A stretch of 64,000 nucleotides of DNA, taken from positions 62,001 to 126,000 of the forward strand of contig CBFCYE010000002.1 in assembly GCA_965602225.1 (NCBI GenBank). Reading direction: 5' to 3'. Below are positions 43,998 through 53,013 of this stretch, in pieces. The translations under genes were made by a program, and so were the position numbers. The first letter of the stretch is position 1. Each line of letters begins with the position of its first letter. The notes beneath the pieces are model-generated. The model made no database searches. It was given only the letters and a program-made list of their open reading frames with translations, and was not told the DNA's origin. This stretch comes from Tenderia sp965602225 (lineage in GTDB: Bacteria > Pseudomonadota > Gammaproteobacteria > Tenderiales > Tenderiaceae).

Positions 43998-44952
43998 TCA
44001 CACACCCGTGTTGTGCAAGAAACCAGCTATATGTTTTAGCCAGACCTGAAGTCAAATCAGTTCTAGGCCGCCAGCCCAGATTAAATAATCGCTGGCTATC
44101 CAGCAGCTTTCTTGGTGCACCATCAGGCTTGCTGGTGTCCCAGCTGATTTCACCCTGATATCCGACCACTGCCGCAATCATGGTAGCCAACTCAGCGATC
44201 GAACAATCCTTACCAACACCTATATTGATGGGCAATTCCAAATCCCCCTGTTCATGTTGCAGCAGAAACAGCACCGCTTCAACCACATCATCGACATAGA
44301 CAAATTCGCGCCGCGGTGTGCCGCTCCCCCAAAGCGTAACGCTACCTACCCCCTGCTGCTTTGCCTGATGAAATCGACTCAGCAATGCCGGTAAAACATG
44401 GGACGAACCAAGATCAAAATTATCACCCGGGCCATAGATAGTATTTGGAATCACTGGAATAAAATTTTTACCACCATCTTGCTGATTATAGGCAAGGCAG
44501 GTCTGCAGCCCAGCCATCTTAGCTGTAGCATAAGCCAGACTGGTAGGCTCTGGCCTGCCCGTCATTAACACCTCTTCAGCCATCGGCTGCGGGCATTCAC
44601 CTGGATACATGCACGATGAGGCAAAAAACAGCAACTTATTCGCTTTAACCCTGCGCGCTGCGCTCATTACATTGAGCTGAAGTTGCAGGTTGTCGCTGAT
44701 AAAATCACCGGGATTATCACGATTTTCGATAATACCGCCGACGCGCCCAGCCGCCAGGATCACTACCTCAGGCCTGTGCTGAGCCAAAAAATCATCGACA
44801 TCTTGCTGCCGAGCAAGATCAAGTTCGACACATGGCGCGGTAATAAGATTTTGATAACTGGCATCATTGAGACGACGCATAAAGGCCGAACCAAGCATGC
44901 CTGTGTGGCCGGCGACAAATATCTTGGTATCTTTATTGAAACGAGAAGACAT
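43990..44952 (-). CDS. GDP-L-fucose synthase/ColC-like epimerase-reductase
   Basis: About 320 residues, extended SDR with IFVAGHTGMLGSAFMRRL, FASSCMYPGECPQPMAEE (catalytic Ser), YATAKMAGLQTC (Tyr-x-x-x-Lys) and NTIYGPGDNFDLGSSHVLPALL, all typical of Fcl/WcaG. Fcl and ColC epimerise at C3/C5 or C5 and reduce the 4-keto group of GDP-sugars. With a ColD-like dehydratase two genes away, the pair mirrors the last steps of GDP-colitose synthesis, here probably on a heptose. ATG at 44952 is chosen; TTG at 44964 overlaps the kinase stop. Confidence 0.83.
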   Translation of the reverse strand: MSSRFNKDTKIFVAGHTGMLGSAFMRRLNDASYQNLITAPCVELDLARQQDVDDFLAQHRPEVVILAAGRVGGIIENRDNPGDFISDNLQLQLNVMSAARRVKANKLLFFASSCMYPGECPQPMAEEVLMTGRPEPTSLAYATAKMAGLQTCLAYNQQDGGKNFIPVIPNTIYGPGDNFDLGSSHVLPALLSRFHQAKQQGVGSVTLWGSGTPRREFVYVDDVVEAVLFLLQHEQGDLELPINIGVGKDCSIAELATMIAAVVGYQGEISWDTSKPDGAPRKLLDSQRLFNLGWRPRTDLTSGLAKTYSWFLAQHGCVND

Positions 44953-44960
44953 TAAAACAA

Positions 44961-45959
44961 TCAACCCAGGCCGTTCGGCTGATAGAGGACTATCTTAGTA
45001 CCACTGTCATCAAAGTTTACCGGCACATAGATAAGCTTGTTCAATGCCTGACGTACCTTATCCTGCTGTTCAGGCCGAACAAACAGCAACAGAAAACCAC
45101 CACCACCAGCACCCAGCAACTTGCCACCCACCGCCCCTGCCCGCTTGGCCGTATCATAAAGCTCGTCAATCAGATCATTGGAGACCTTATCTGAGAGGCT
45201 ACGCTTAAGCTGCCAGGACTGATCCAGCAGCTCACCAAAACCTGCTATGTCCTGGCTATCATCCTGCAAAATAGACAAGGCCTGGATCACCATCTGTCTC
45301 ATCTCATGCAAGGCATCAGAGCGGCTATGGAGATTATCTATTTTTGATTTGGCTATATCTGGCGCATTGCGTTGCAACCCAGTAAAAAACAGCATCAGGT
45401 GATCTTCAAGCTCAGCCTTCCTGTCGCGGGCCAGGATCACTGGTTCAACACTGAAATCACCATCACGAAAAAATTGTATCTTGTTCAAACCACCAAAAGC
45501 CGACGCAACCTGGTCCTGGGAACCGACATGCTCACCAATCAGATTCTGCTCAATATGAATCGCCTGACAAGCGAGTTCTTCTTTAGAGACGTATTTCCCT
45601 TTCAGCGCCCATAAGGTGTGTAATAAACCAACGGTAAAACTCGAGCTTGACCCCAGCCCGGAGCGTGCCGGCAGATCTCCATCATGGTGGATTTCCAGAC
45701 CCTTATTACACTCTAGGTATTCCAGTACCGCTCTGACAGAGGGGTGTTGGATTTCATTAATCATTTTTACACTTTCTATATTGGAATAGACAATACGGTA
45801 TTTATGATCAAAAAATGGTGGCAAATAACGACAACTGATATAGCAATATTTGTCTATCGTTGCTGACAATACTGTCCCACCGTGTTCCTGTGACCAGGCC
45901 GGGTAGTCAGTACCGCCGCCAAAAAATGAGATTCTGAATGGTGTTTTACTAATTATCAT
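44961..45959 (-). CDS. HddA-like GHMP sugar kinase
   Basis: 332 residues: SKTPFRISFFGGGTDYPAW at the N-terminus, ATP loop DLPARSGLGSSSSFTVGLL (about 98-115) and C-terminal GGKLLGAGGGGFLLLFV. This is the GHMP kinase group of D-glycero-alpha-D-manno-heptose 7-phosphate kinase (HddA), which phosphorylates C1 of heptose 7-phosphate. With the HddC-like transferase it would commit heptose to a GDP-linked branch. It follows the second radical SAM gene after 41 bases. Confidence 0.85.
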   Translation of the reverse strand: MIISKTPFRISFFGGGTDYPAWSQEHGGTVLSATIDKYCYISCRYLPPFFDHKYRIVYSNIESVKMINEIQHPSVRAVLEYLECNKGLEIHHDGDLPARSGLGSSSSFTVGLLHTLWALKGKYVSKEELACQAIHIEQNLIGEHVGSQDQVASAFGGLNKIQFFRDGDFSVEPVILARDRKAELEDHLMLFFTGLQRNAPDIAKSKIDNLHSRSDALHEMRQMVIQALSILQDDSQDIAGFGELLDQSWQLKRSLSDKVSNDLIDELYDTAKRAGAVGGKLLGAGGGGFLLLFVRPEQQDKVRQALNKLIYVPVNFDDSGTKIVLYQPNGLG

Positions 45960-46000
45960 ATAAGGTCAAATATTTTTCCGACTGCCGCATAAAACAGGCC

Positions 46001-47506
46001 TTAATAAATTTTTCGTTCAAGCTGAATCTTATTCATATCAGTAATATGTTCAAACACATCATGACCAAATTTTTTCTCAACATAAGCCAAATAGTCGGCG
46101 TCTGAATAATATGTCACAAAGGCATCATCACGGAATTTCAACACTTCTGCTGCGGTCAAGGTCTTTGTCGGTAACGGCAAGCAGTCATAACTATGTTGAG
46201 AGTAACCCAGCCATGAATCAGGCAGAGGCAAACCATTAGCGATCGCCTGGTCATAGAGTTTCGACCCCGGGTAGGCCATGGCACTGTAAAAATTGGCAAA
46301 TTCACACTTTGCTTGCAAAGCCAGCGCCAAGGTCTGCTCCATAGTATCCATAGTGTCATCCGGCAGACCAAAAATATAGTTACCAATGACGTTGATGCCT
46401 GCCGCCTGAATTTTACTAATGACAGCAATAATTTCATCCGCCCCAAACCGCCCCTTCTCGACACCATCGCGCACATGGCTGCTTCCAGACTCTATCCCCA
46501 GAGCCAACCAGCGAAAACCGGCCTTGCTCAGTTTTTCTAAATACTCATCTTTTACAGTATCGATCCGGGCATAGGCCCAAATATTGAGATCATAGCCACG
46601 CTCAATCAAAAGGTCACACAAGCCAAGCACGTGATTCTTGTTCAGCACAAACATCTCATCAGAAAATTTTATGTTCTTAATACCGTAATCATTCACAAGA
46701 ACATCAATCTGTTTAACTATGGTTTCAGGTGACCACATTCGATAGGAAGGCTTGCCAAAGGGGGCATTGATGCAACAAAAGGAACACTTATAAGGACAAC
46801 CAAGACTGGTATAGACAGAGGCATAAGGTTGTCGCTCATGAATATGCTCGAAGCAATGCCAGTTATGGGCACGATATTTATCCATAGGCAGCAGATCCCA
46901 GGCCGGAATTGGCATCTCCTCATCCAGATTAGTCATCAATGCCGCGGCTGGATTCGAACACACCACATCACCATCCCTGTACCAAAGACTGGCAACCCCC
47001 TCACCCGCAAAACCATTCTGCTTAATTTTCTGGGCTACCTGATAGATTGTCTCTGGGCCTTCACGATCACAGACAAAATCCACAGTCTCTTCATCCATGG
47101 TTCGTCGGGGCAAGGCCGCCGGGTGAGTACCCGTCATCATTATTTTGCAATTTTCATCGCGCAGTTTGATTGCCCGACAAATCTCGCCTGCCGCAGTCAT
47201 GTTCTGAGTCGAAGCAGACGGCTGAAAACCATAAACAACCATAACAACCAAAATGGGCTGAAACTGAGTTGTTACGATATCCGCTACTTCTTCAGGCCCA
47301 AGATTAAAAACTGGCACATCAATAATTTCAACAGACATGCCTTTTTGTCTGACATAGGTAGCAAATAACCCAGCCAATACTGGAGGCTCAATAGCAGAAA
47401 AACTTTGCCCAAGCGTTTGATAGACAGCTGCGCGGTGGCCAGGATTTATAAAGAGGACATCAACGGGCTGAGGTGTAACATCCTTGTTCACATCTAGTTC
47501 AATCAT
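46001..47506 (-). CDS. B12-type radical SAM protein
   Basis: 501 residues. The N-terminal 150 residues are a B12-binding-like Rossmann domain (VDVLFINPGHRAAVYQTL; MMTGTHPAALP). The radical SAM domain has TSLGCPYKCSFCCINAPFG, a canonical CX3CX2C cluster, then IKFSDEMFVLNKNHV and GIESGSSHVRDGVEKG. The C-terminal part contains NFYSAMAYPGSKLYDQA. Such proteins perform methylations or carbon-skeleton changes; the substrate is unknown. It is 13 bases downstream of the NeuB-like gene, so it may act on the nonulosonic acid or its precursor. Confidence 0.83.
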   Translation of the reverse strand: MIELDVNKDVTPQPVDVLFINPGHRAAVYQTLGQSFSAIEPPVLAGLFATYVRQKGMSVEIIDVPVFNLGPEEVADIVTTQFQPILVVMVVYGFQPSASTQNMTAAGEICRAIKLRDENCKIMMTGTHPAALPRRTMDEETVDFVCDREGPETIYQVAQKIKQNGFAGEGVASLWYRDGDVVCSNPAAALMTNLDEEMPIPAWDLLPMDKYRAHNWHCFEHIHERQPYASVYTSLGCPYKCSFCCINAPFGKPSYRMWSPETIVKQIDVLVNDYGIKNIKFSDEMFVLNKNHVLGLCDLLIERGYDLNIWAYARIDTVKDEYLEKLSKAGFRWLALGIESGSSHVRDGVEKGRFGADEIIAVISKIQAAGINVIGNYIFGLPDDTMDTMEQTLALALQAKCEFANFYSAMAYPGSKLYDQAIANGLPLPDSWLGYSQHSYDCLPLPTKTLTAAEVLKFRDDAFVTYYSDADYLAYVEKKFGHDVFEHITDMNKIQLERKIY

Positions 47507-47519
47507 TCTATTCGCCGAG

Positions 47520-48374
47520 CTAAGTCATCCAATTATTGCGTATTTCTTTTAATGGTCTTAACCCATCACTAGGGTCAGTTCGCCATTTCCTTTCACTTAT
47601 TTCAGCGGGGACAGGCAGCTTTTTACCATTACCATCCGCCAACAGGCCAATGTTAACAGTTTCAATTACATCGGCAATTTGATCAGGCAACCAACAATGG
47701 CCTGCAGAGAACTCCTCACCTTGCTCGTCCAGGTCAAGATGAAACTCTATTGTCCCGGCACACCAAGTATGGATAGCCCTATAGAGAACAGCCGGACTGA
47801 CACTGTGATCAGACCAACCAACAGAGGTATTAACCATATTCCTGATTGTTTCAATGGCCGCTAGATTACACTGATCAACAGGTGCAGGGTAACCTGACAC
47901 ACAATGCAACACCGTCAGATCAACGCAGCCAGCGTTATTTGCCACATCAACAGCCGCCTTTATCTCGTCGAGATCGGCCATACCCGTTGAAAGAATCAAT
48001 GGCTTTGCTGTAGTTGCGCATTTATTTATCAATTCATGCCAGAGCAGTTCATATGAGGCGACCTTGTAAAAGTCCACATATGGCAGCAATTCATCAACAG
48101 CATCAAGATAGAATGGTGTACAGCCGAATTTAATGTTTCGCTGCTGACAGCGTTCAGCCAGCGCCGGCAGAAATTCTACAGGCAATTCCCATTGTTTACG
48201 CTTTCGATGCGTCTCACTTTTATCGAGAATACTTTTGTCAAAAAGCTGTTCTATTTTGAACAATTGAAACTTTACACCGTAGCAGCCAATATCAGCCGCC
48301 TTATCTATAAAGGCATAACAACGTTCCAAGCTGCGATGATGATTACTCGAAACTTCGGCGATAAATTTGACCAT
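47520..48374 (-). CDS. NeuB/PseI-family nonulosonate synthase lacking the SAF domain
   Basis: 284 residues. The barrel of the NeuB family is complete: KFIAEVSSNHH, VKFQLFKIEQLF, IKFGCTPFYLDAVDEL, LILSTGMADLDEIKAA, LHCVSGYPAP and GWSDHSVSPAVLYRAI. The family condenses phosphoenolpyruvate with an amino sugar. The C-terminal antifreeze-like SAF domain (about 60 residues in NeuB and PseI), which lends a substrate-binding Arg to the partner subunit, is missing; the protein ends shortly after the barrel. It lies three bases after the pseC remnant and before a radical SAM gene. Confidence 0.82.
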   Translation of the reverse strand: MVKFIAEVSSNHHRSLERCYAFIDKAADIGCYGVKFQLFKIEQLFDKSILDKSETHRKRKQWELPVEFLPALAERCQQRNIKFGCTPFYLDAVDELLPYVDFYKVASYELLWHELINKCATTAKPLILSTGMADLDEIKAAVDVANNAGCVDLTVLHCVSGYPAPVDQCNLAAIETIRNMVNTSVGWSDHSVSPAVLYRAIHTWCAGTIEFHLDLDEQGEEFSAGHCWLPDQIADVIETVNIGLLADGNGKKLPVPAEISERKWRTDPSDGLRPLKEIRNNWMT

Positions 48375-48376
48375 GA

Positions 48377-48965
48377 CTATCCACTTACAAGCGACGCTTT
48401 TAACTGGGACATAACGATATTCACTTCACTATCTGTCATTATTGGAAATATAGGCAGTGACAGAATCTCATTCGCCGCCTCGTTTGCATTCACGCACTCA
48501 TCCCCCGCCCCGGGGAAACGCTTTTTATAATAGCTATGCTCAAACACCGGCTTGTAATGTACATTCACACCGATGCCTTTTTGCCTGAGACGGACAAACA
48601 TCTCGTCCCTACTCACTCCAGTTACCCGGCTGTCGATACGAATCACATACAGATGATTAGCGTGACGAACATTTTCTCTAGTTTTGAGCGACTGCACCCC
48701 ATCCAGATCATAAATTTCACCATCATACCAAGCAGCAATCTCAGCCCGGCGAGCTAACCATTGAGGTAATTTCTTTAACTGACTCAGGCCAAGCGCTGAT
48801 TGCATGTCCGCCAGGCGATAGTTAAAACCAAGACTTGCCATATCGTAATCCCAGCTCATCTCCCTGCTACGCTGAAGGTGATCTGAGGTTATGCCATGAT
48901 TGCGAAAATTTCTGGCCAAACGATCCTGTTCCACCAGTTATAAGAATAGATTTTCCGTTAAACAC
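48377..48965 (-). pseudogene. Deletion scar joining pseB 5' end to pseC 3' end
   Basis: From the GTG at 48965 the frame encodes VFNGKSILITGGTGSFGQKF, the exact kind of N-terminus of PseB (UDP-GlcNAc 4,6-dehydratase), with AAAGGA upstream; it then stops after 12 unrelated codons. In another frame, from 48934, 185 residues encode the C-terminal half of PseC (NHGIT, LGFNYRLADMQSALGL, NHLYVIRID, GIGVNVHYKP, EILSLPIFP). The PLP-binding Lys half of PseC and nearly all of PseB are gone. The junction is in or near TTTGGCCAGAAATTT. A GTG (48934) could still start the fragment, but it cannot be an active aminotransferase. Confidence 0.85.
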
Positions 48966-49090
48966 CTAGCATCATCCTTTCATAGGCAAAAATGCCATTA
49001 GAGTCCCGCTTAACTTACCTAAATAGTTGCTGATTTGCTAGACATTAAAACATTGCGTCATTACCGCCAGTTTTCTTGTTGAGTAATGAT

Positions 49091-49996
49091 TTACAAGAAG
49101 TTAAACAGCGACAAGTTCTGCACTTTCTGAAATGATGACTGCGCTGCCTGCAAGCCTGCCAGTTCTAAGTTTAACCGACCGATCGCTTCGGCGTAATCCA
49201 AATCCTGAATTCCAGACATAATGGACTCCACCTGAACATCAAACTGCTCATTAATTTGCGCCTGTGCATCTACCGCATTAATCCGACCACCTATTTCTGC
49301 CCTAACCTGAAACAACTTATCCATTGCTGTATCAATATCGGCTAGAACATTTCCGGCTGGATTGTTTGCCTCCAGTGCAGTGGCAAAATCATAGATAGTT
49401 TTAAAGATATCCTGTTTACCACCTGCTGCTAGTGAATCCAGATTCTCAAAGATCGTACTACCTGAATCTGATGATTGAATACTTCTAGTTGAACTAATTT
49501 GAAGCTGTCGCTGACCTTGATCACCATTATATTGATAATTGCCTCCACCTAAATCTACGAATGGTGGCGTCTGTGATTGAAACCCTGAAAAAAGGTATTC
49601 ACCACCGCCATCTTTGGAATTAGCCAAATCAAATAACTCATCCAGTTTCTGCCATACCTCAGCCGCTATAGCCTTTCTATTATCCGGGCCATTTGAATCA
49701 CTCAAGCCTTGAACAGCTAGTTCACGTACACGTTGCAAGGTATCACCCACGGAGGAAATCACAGTCTCCTCAACTTCCAGCCTCGATGTAAGTCGATCTA
49801 TATTGCTTTGATATTGCACGCTTTGATCAAGCTTCTGCTGTAGATTCAAAAGCTGAGTTGTACCTGATGGATCCTCTGCCGGTGACAAAATCTTTTTGCC
49901 ACTAGCCAACTGCTGCTGTGTTCTATTGAGGTCAACTTGACGGTCAAGTATCGATGTGACCGCATTTCTTTGCATCATTTGAGTAGAAATACGCAT
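49091..49996 (-). CDS. flgL: Hook-filament junction protein FlgL (HAP3)
   Basis: 301 residues with flagellin-like termini: MRISTQMMQRNAVTSILDRQ and TQQQLASGKKILSPAEDPSG at the start, and AQINEQFDVQVESIMSGIQDLDYAEAI with SLFNFL at the end. FlgL is the second junction protein between hook and filament. It follows flgK by six bases with AGAGG upstream, and is transcribed with it from the FliA promoter at 52063-52089. The 125 bases between flgL and the pseB remnant hold no gene and no clear terminator. Confidence 0.96.
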   Translation of the reverse strand: MRISTQMMQRNAVTSILDRQVDLNRTQQQLASGKKILSPAEDPSGTTQLLNLQQKLDQSVQYQSNIDRLTSRLEVEETVISSVGDTLQRVRELAVQGLSDSNGPDNRKAIAAEVWQKLDELFDLANSKDGGGEYLFSGFQSQTPPFVDLGGGNYQYNGDQGQRQLQISSTRSIQSSDSGSTIFENLDSLAAGGKQDIFKTIYDFATALEANNPAGNVLADIDTAMDKLFQVRAEIGGRINAVDAQAQINEQFDVQVESIMSGIQDLDYAEAIGRLNLELAGLQAAQSSFQKVQNLSLFNFL

Positions 49997-50002
49997 AATT
50001 TA

Positions 50003-51997
50003 CTAACCTCTTAATGCCGCTATCAATGACTGAAACATAGTATTTGCCGTCACAATGACTTGTGAAGCGGCTTGATATGCCTGCTGAAATTTAACCAGAT
50101 TTGCCGCCTCCTCATCCAGATTCACACCAGACAAGGCATCACGCGAATTCTGTGCCTGTTCAAGCAAATTCCCCTGAGCGGTGCTAGTCAATTGTGCTTG
50201 CCGGGTCAAAATTCCGACATCAGCGACCACACCACCATAAAAATCCATATAGCTGGCAGTGCCATCATTTAACAGACGTTGGTTTTGAAGACCAGACAAT
50301 AACAAGGCATTTCGATTATCACCGACGCCATTGGTATTTGCCTCAATCGAAAACTTATCCCCATTGGCTGGCACCCCTTTAATTTCTACCTCAACGCCAT
50401 CAACAATAATACTTTTTGCAGCGGGATATGGAATAGGATTTCCCGGTGAGGCAAGTACTGTTTCTGCCCCAGATGCATCGATATAACTGACCGTTGTTGC
50501 CCCTAAAGACACTACGAAAGAGCTTGTCCCTGAACTATAAGTTAAATCCAGGTTTGCAGCCCACGGCAAAAAACCAGTATCTTTAATCTCGCCCGGGCTA
50601 ATCTCACCACTACCAGTATTATTAAGTATATCCGCCGAAGTTCGAACCGGTGCAGCGGCTGCAATTTCAGCAGCATTTGTAATATTGACACTCAAATCCT
50701 GCGCACCACGCCGCCCAGGTCGAATTAAAAAAGAATCCCCATCTTGAACTGCCCCACTGGCAAGAGAAAGCGAAAAACCATAATCCTCAAACGTTGCACT
50801 GGGTACATCAGTTGATGGGTCATAATTTAATGGTGCTGGGCCAATCACTTCAGTAAAACCATCAGATTGACGTGTTAGCGAATAGCCTGCCGCCGCTGAA
50901 TAACGCAGCATATATTCATCACCCGATAATTTAGAGCGGTCTGTCAGTGTGGCGTCAACATCAGCATTAAAGCCAACCGATAGATCATTATTGTTACTTG
51001 ACAGTACCTCAAGGCCTGAAACATTAAAAAAGTTGACCCCTAGATTGCCATTCAAATCCTGCCCCAGTAAGTGCTGCTCATTAAAGCTATCCGCGAAACC
51101 GATAGCCAAAGCACCAAGTGAGTTTTGCGCTTCATTCAACACATTCTCACGATAATCTATCAGCGCCCCTATATGCCCACCTGAAATCTGGCTTGAAATA
51201 TCATCCCAATTTCCGCCCCCAATGTTGAGGCTGACATTTAACTGACGCACATCAAATTCGTTACGGTCTACCCTAAGCTCAGAGGCATCAAAATTCACTA
51301 CTAGCAGCTGTCCTTTGCCAAAAAAAACATTGATGGCGCCATTATCTTGTTCGACGGTAGTTATAGCGACTTTTTCTGACAGTTTATTCAGCAATGTATC
51401 GCGTTGATCTAGAAGGTCATTAGGTGGGTTTTGTCCCGGAGACAGCGTTATATCCTTGTTCAAAGCAGCTATGGCTGTTGCAAAACTATTAATTTCACCA
51501 ACCACGCCACCCATCTGTTGGTTCAACTGACCACGAATATCTTCCATACGTTGATTAATATAGGCAAACCGATCAACCGTTGTCTCGGCTTGAGTGAGCA
51601 TAGATTGGCGCGGAGGAATTGCTGATGGGTCATTGGCAACCGCTTGCAACTCTGAGAAAAATTCATTGATAGCCGGCCCCATCCCGATTGCCGGATCGGC
51701 TAGCATGCCATCAATCTGACTGGCATTTTCCTCATAGACATTGGCATAGCTAGAACTGGCGGAATAAGTTCTTACCTGGCTAATCATGAAGTCATCATAG
51801 ATACGTTCAACACTCTGAACGCGAACACCAGAACCTGAGTAGCTCCCTCCTTGAAAGAGTGGCAGCTGCGTACCTAATTCAACCCGCTGACGACTATAAC
51901 CCTCGGTATTGGCATTGGCGACATTATGACTAACCGTCTGCAAGGAGCGCTGGTATGCCAGCAGCCCACTTACACCGATTCCTAACATGCCAGCCAT
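50003..51997 (-). CDS. flgK: Hook-filament junction protein FlgK (HAP1)
   Basis: 664 residues, long but within range for polar flagella. N-terminus LGIGVSGLLAYQRSLQTVSHNVANANTEGYSRQRVEL (rod/hook signature) and C-terminus SRDALSGVNLDEEAANLVKFQQ and YQAASQVIVTANTMFQSL are intact. The middle is expanded and Ser/Asn-rich. It has GGAG before the ATG and its own FliA promoter 66 bases upstream, making flgKL a late transcription unit within the flg run. Confidence 0.96.
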   Translation of the reverse strand: MAGMLGIGVSGLLAYQRSLQTVSHNVANANTEGYSRQRVELGTQLPLFQGGSYSGSGVRVQSVERIYDDFMISQVRTYSASSSYANVYEENASQIDGMLADPAIGMGPAINEFFSELQAVANDPSAIPPRQSMLTQAETTVDRFAYINQRMEDIRGQLNQQMGGVVGEINSFATAIAALNKDITLSPGQNPPNDLLDQRDTLLNKLSEKVAITTVEQDNGAINVFFGKGQLLVVNFDASELRVDRNEFDVRQLNVSLNIGGGNWDDISSQISGGHIGALIDYRENVLNEAQNSLGALAIGFADSFNEQHLLGQDLNGNLGVNFFNVSGLEVLSSNNNDLSVGFNADVDATLTDRSKLSGDEYMLRYSAAAGYSLTRQSDGFTEVIGPAPLNYDPSTDVPSATFEDYGFSLSLASGAVQDGDSFLIRPGRRGAQDLSVNITNAAEIAAAAPVRTSADILNNTGSGEISPGEIKDTGFLPWAANLDLTYSSGTSSFVVSLGATTVSYIDASGAETVLASPGNPIPYPAAKSIIVDGVEVEIKGVPANGDKFSIEANTNGVGDNRNALLLSGLQNQRLLNDGTASYMDFYGGVVADVGILTRQAQLTSTAQGNLLEQAQNSRDALSGVNLDEEAANLVKFQQAYQAASQVIVTANTMFQSLIAALRG

Positions 51998-52062
51998 ATT
52001 AAAGCTCCACTCGATACAAAAAATTCACAAAGCCGTATAATTACAGCTTCCCTTAACCTAAG

Positions 52063-52089
52063 TTATCGGCCTTTCGGTCGAAGCCTTAA
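52063..52089 (-). promoter_or_regulatory. FliA (sigma-28) promoter for flgKL
   Basis: The minus strand reads TTAAGGCT, an 11-base spacer, then GCCGATAA. The -10 is a perfect consensus match and the -35 is 5/8. It sits four bases after the flgJ stop codon, as flgK promoters do in other bacteria. Confidence 0.78.
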
Positions 52090-52093
52090 GTTC

Positions 52094-53011
52094 CTACACC
52101 CCTGGCCCAAACACCCCGCCAGACATTATCCGATTGATTTTATCCGAGTACTGCGGGTCGGTTGCATACCCCGCCTGATGTAGCGCTTGCACATACGCTT
52201 GGCTATCATCCGCTTTTTCTAGCGCTGCTTGATAACGTGAACCCGTTTTAATGAAATCAACATAATCCTTAAAACTTGCCTCATATGTTGGATATGAACG
52301 AAAGGCTGCGTACTGACGCACGGCTTTGCCCTTTTCATACTCCAGCGTCGGAACAACGGCCTTGGGGCCATCCCAGCGATGATCTGCCTTGATGTTGAAC
52401 AGATTATGGGTCGGCACATCATTACTATAACTAATCACATGCTTACCCCAGCCAGTCTCAAGTGCTGCTTGAGCCAACAACACCTTGGGTCCCAAGCCAA
52501 GTTCCGATGCATATTTCTCTGCCAGAGGCATCAGTTTTTCGACAAAATCCTTAGGTGCATCAAAGCCCTTAATTGTCTCCTGGCTAAGATTGTTCAGTGG
52601 AGCAAAGGCCTCAACAGCAACATGAGAAATAGGCCGATGCAGGCGCAGACGATCAAAATCAAGTTTTGTATCGGCATCATCTTTACCAGCTGCTTGAGCT
52701 TCTTTGGCCTGCGGACCACCCAACTGGGTGACCAACATATCCGCAATCCCTACCTGGCGTTTTTTGGCCATATCCACAGATATCTGCTGATCAAACATCT
52801 CCTGATAAAACTTGCTATGTTCATTGTCAAAAATTCCACCGCCCATCGTGGTGCTGCGCATGGATTTCATCATCATATGAATAAACAACGACTCAAATTG
52901 CTCAGCTGTTTGCTCCAATGCTGATGAAGAATCCTTGGCGGCCTTGCCCTTCAACGCCATCAGGGAGCTGGTATCAGTGTAAATACCGCTGGAATTGACT
53001 GCCGAGCTCAT
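52094..53011 (-). CDS. flgJ: FlgJ: rod scaffold plus muramidase
   Basis: 305 residues, bifunctional form. Residues about 25-110 are the rod-binding domain (EQFESLFIHMMMKSMRSTT; FYQEMFDQQISVDMAKKRQVGIADMLV). Residues about 155-305 are the glucosaminidase-type domain with LLAQAALETGWGKHVI (catalytic Glu), NLFNIKADHRW and FRSYPTYEASFKDYVDFI. It is exported by the flagellar apparatus to open peptidoglycan for the rod. It ends at the flgK promoter and starts three bases after flgI. Confidence 0.96.
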   Translation of the reverse strand: MSSAVNSSGIYTDTSSLMALKGKAAKDSSSALEQTAEQFESLFIHMMMKSMRSTTMGGGIFDNEHSKFYQEMFDQQISVDMAKKRQVGIADMLVTQLGGPQAKEAQAAGKDDADTKLDFDRLRLHRPISHVAVEAFAPLNNLSQETIKGFDAPKDFVEKLMPLAEKYASELGLGPKVLLAQAALETGWGKHVISYSNDVPTHNLFNIKADHRWDGPKAVVPTLEYEKGKAVRQYAAFRSYPTYEASFKDYVDFIKTGSRYQAALEKADDSQAYVQALHQAGYATDPQYSDKINRIMSGGVFGPGV

Positions 53012-53013
53012 GG

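Noticed and set aside
46829..47368. 179-residue plus-strand ORF over the radical SAM gene
   Set aside because: Antisense shadow; His/Ile-rich with no family features.
16794..48965. Reading the island as an O-antigen or capsule locus
   Set aside because: No Wzx flippase, Wzy polymerase, Wzz, ABC transporter or initiating phosphosugar transferase was seen, and Maf lies at the fliC edge.
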